A DNA stretch of 29,413 nt, from contig URBZ01000011.1 of NCBI GenBank assembly GCA_900546225.1, forward strand, positions 1 through 29,413. The letters are read 5' to 3'. The position numbers and the translations under genes were made by a program. This DNA comes from an uncultured Rickettsiales bacterium. Lineage in GTDB: Bacteria > Pseudomonadota > Alphaproteobacteria > Rs-D84. A model generated the notes under the pieces. That model did not search any database. It saw only the letters and a program-made list of their open reading frames with translations, and was not told the origin of the DNA. Positions 29,407 through 29,413 of this stretch are shown here, piece by piece. Numbering within the stretch: position 1 is the stretch's first letter; every line of letters begins with the position of its first letter.

Positions 29407-29413
29407 TCTGAAT

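Overview
The window looks like chromosomal DNA of an alphaproteobacterium, probably one of the uncultured, gut-type, small-genome lineages. I infer this from the ftsE-ftsX-ydcF-plsC operon, the uvrC-pgsA pair, a ParE-type topoisomerase subunit, class II aldolase, near-balanced base composition by eye, short intergenic gaps, and a run of secreted alanine-rich fibre-like proteins. No rRNA, tRNA, CRISPR array, transposase or prophage module was seen.

Layout. 1-54 is the tail of a truncated gene. 55-490 is repeat-rich and gene-free. 491-6477 holds housekeeping genes on both strands: an unknown small protein, parE, dnaJ, pgsA and uvrC. 6528-10862 is a plus-strand run of a type IV pilin-like protein, an RluC-type pseudouridine synthase, an AsmA-family protein and a membrane diadenylate cyclase (CdaA type). 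dnaN, ppa and efp follow, each with its own promoter, then fba on the minus strand, a small lipoprotein and a lone VirB2-like pilin. A ribbon-helix-helix regulator diverges from tolB, and five 12-bp tandem repeats lie between their promoters. A secreted nuclease follows. The minus-strand envelope operon ftsE-ftsX-ydcF-plsC comes next, then pal, which is separated from tolB.

21966-29109 is the most distinctive region: an outer-membrane barrel protein followed by five consecutive plus-strand genes for Sec-exported proteins. These carry phage tail-fibre-like repeats, a collagen-like segment in one case, a shared mature N-terminus in three, and a shared C-terminal motif in four. I infer a surface fibre or adhesin locus built from phage-fibre modules.

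Intergenic DNA has its own architecture. Intrinsic terminators are often followed by 7-bp-period purine-rich arrays (ARAGNNC) or 8-bp-period CACT arrays. Three gaps carry a composite inverted-repeat element with an identical 38-bp core, and a MITE-like palindrome closes the window.

Functional links are mostly envelope-related: phospholipid synthesis (pgsA, plsC), septation (ftsEX), Tol-Pal, AsmA, outer-membrane barrel, pilins and exported fibres. Around them sit DNA replication and repair (dnaN, parE, uvrC), translation (efp, rluC) and central metabolism (fba, ppa). All assignments come from reading motifs; no database search was run.
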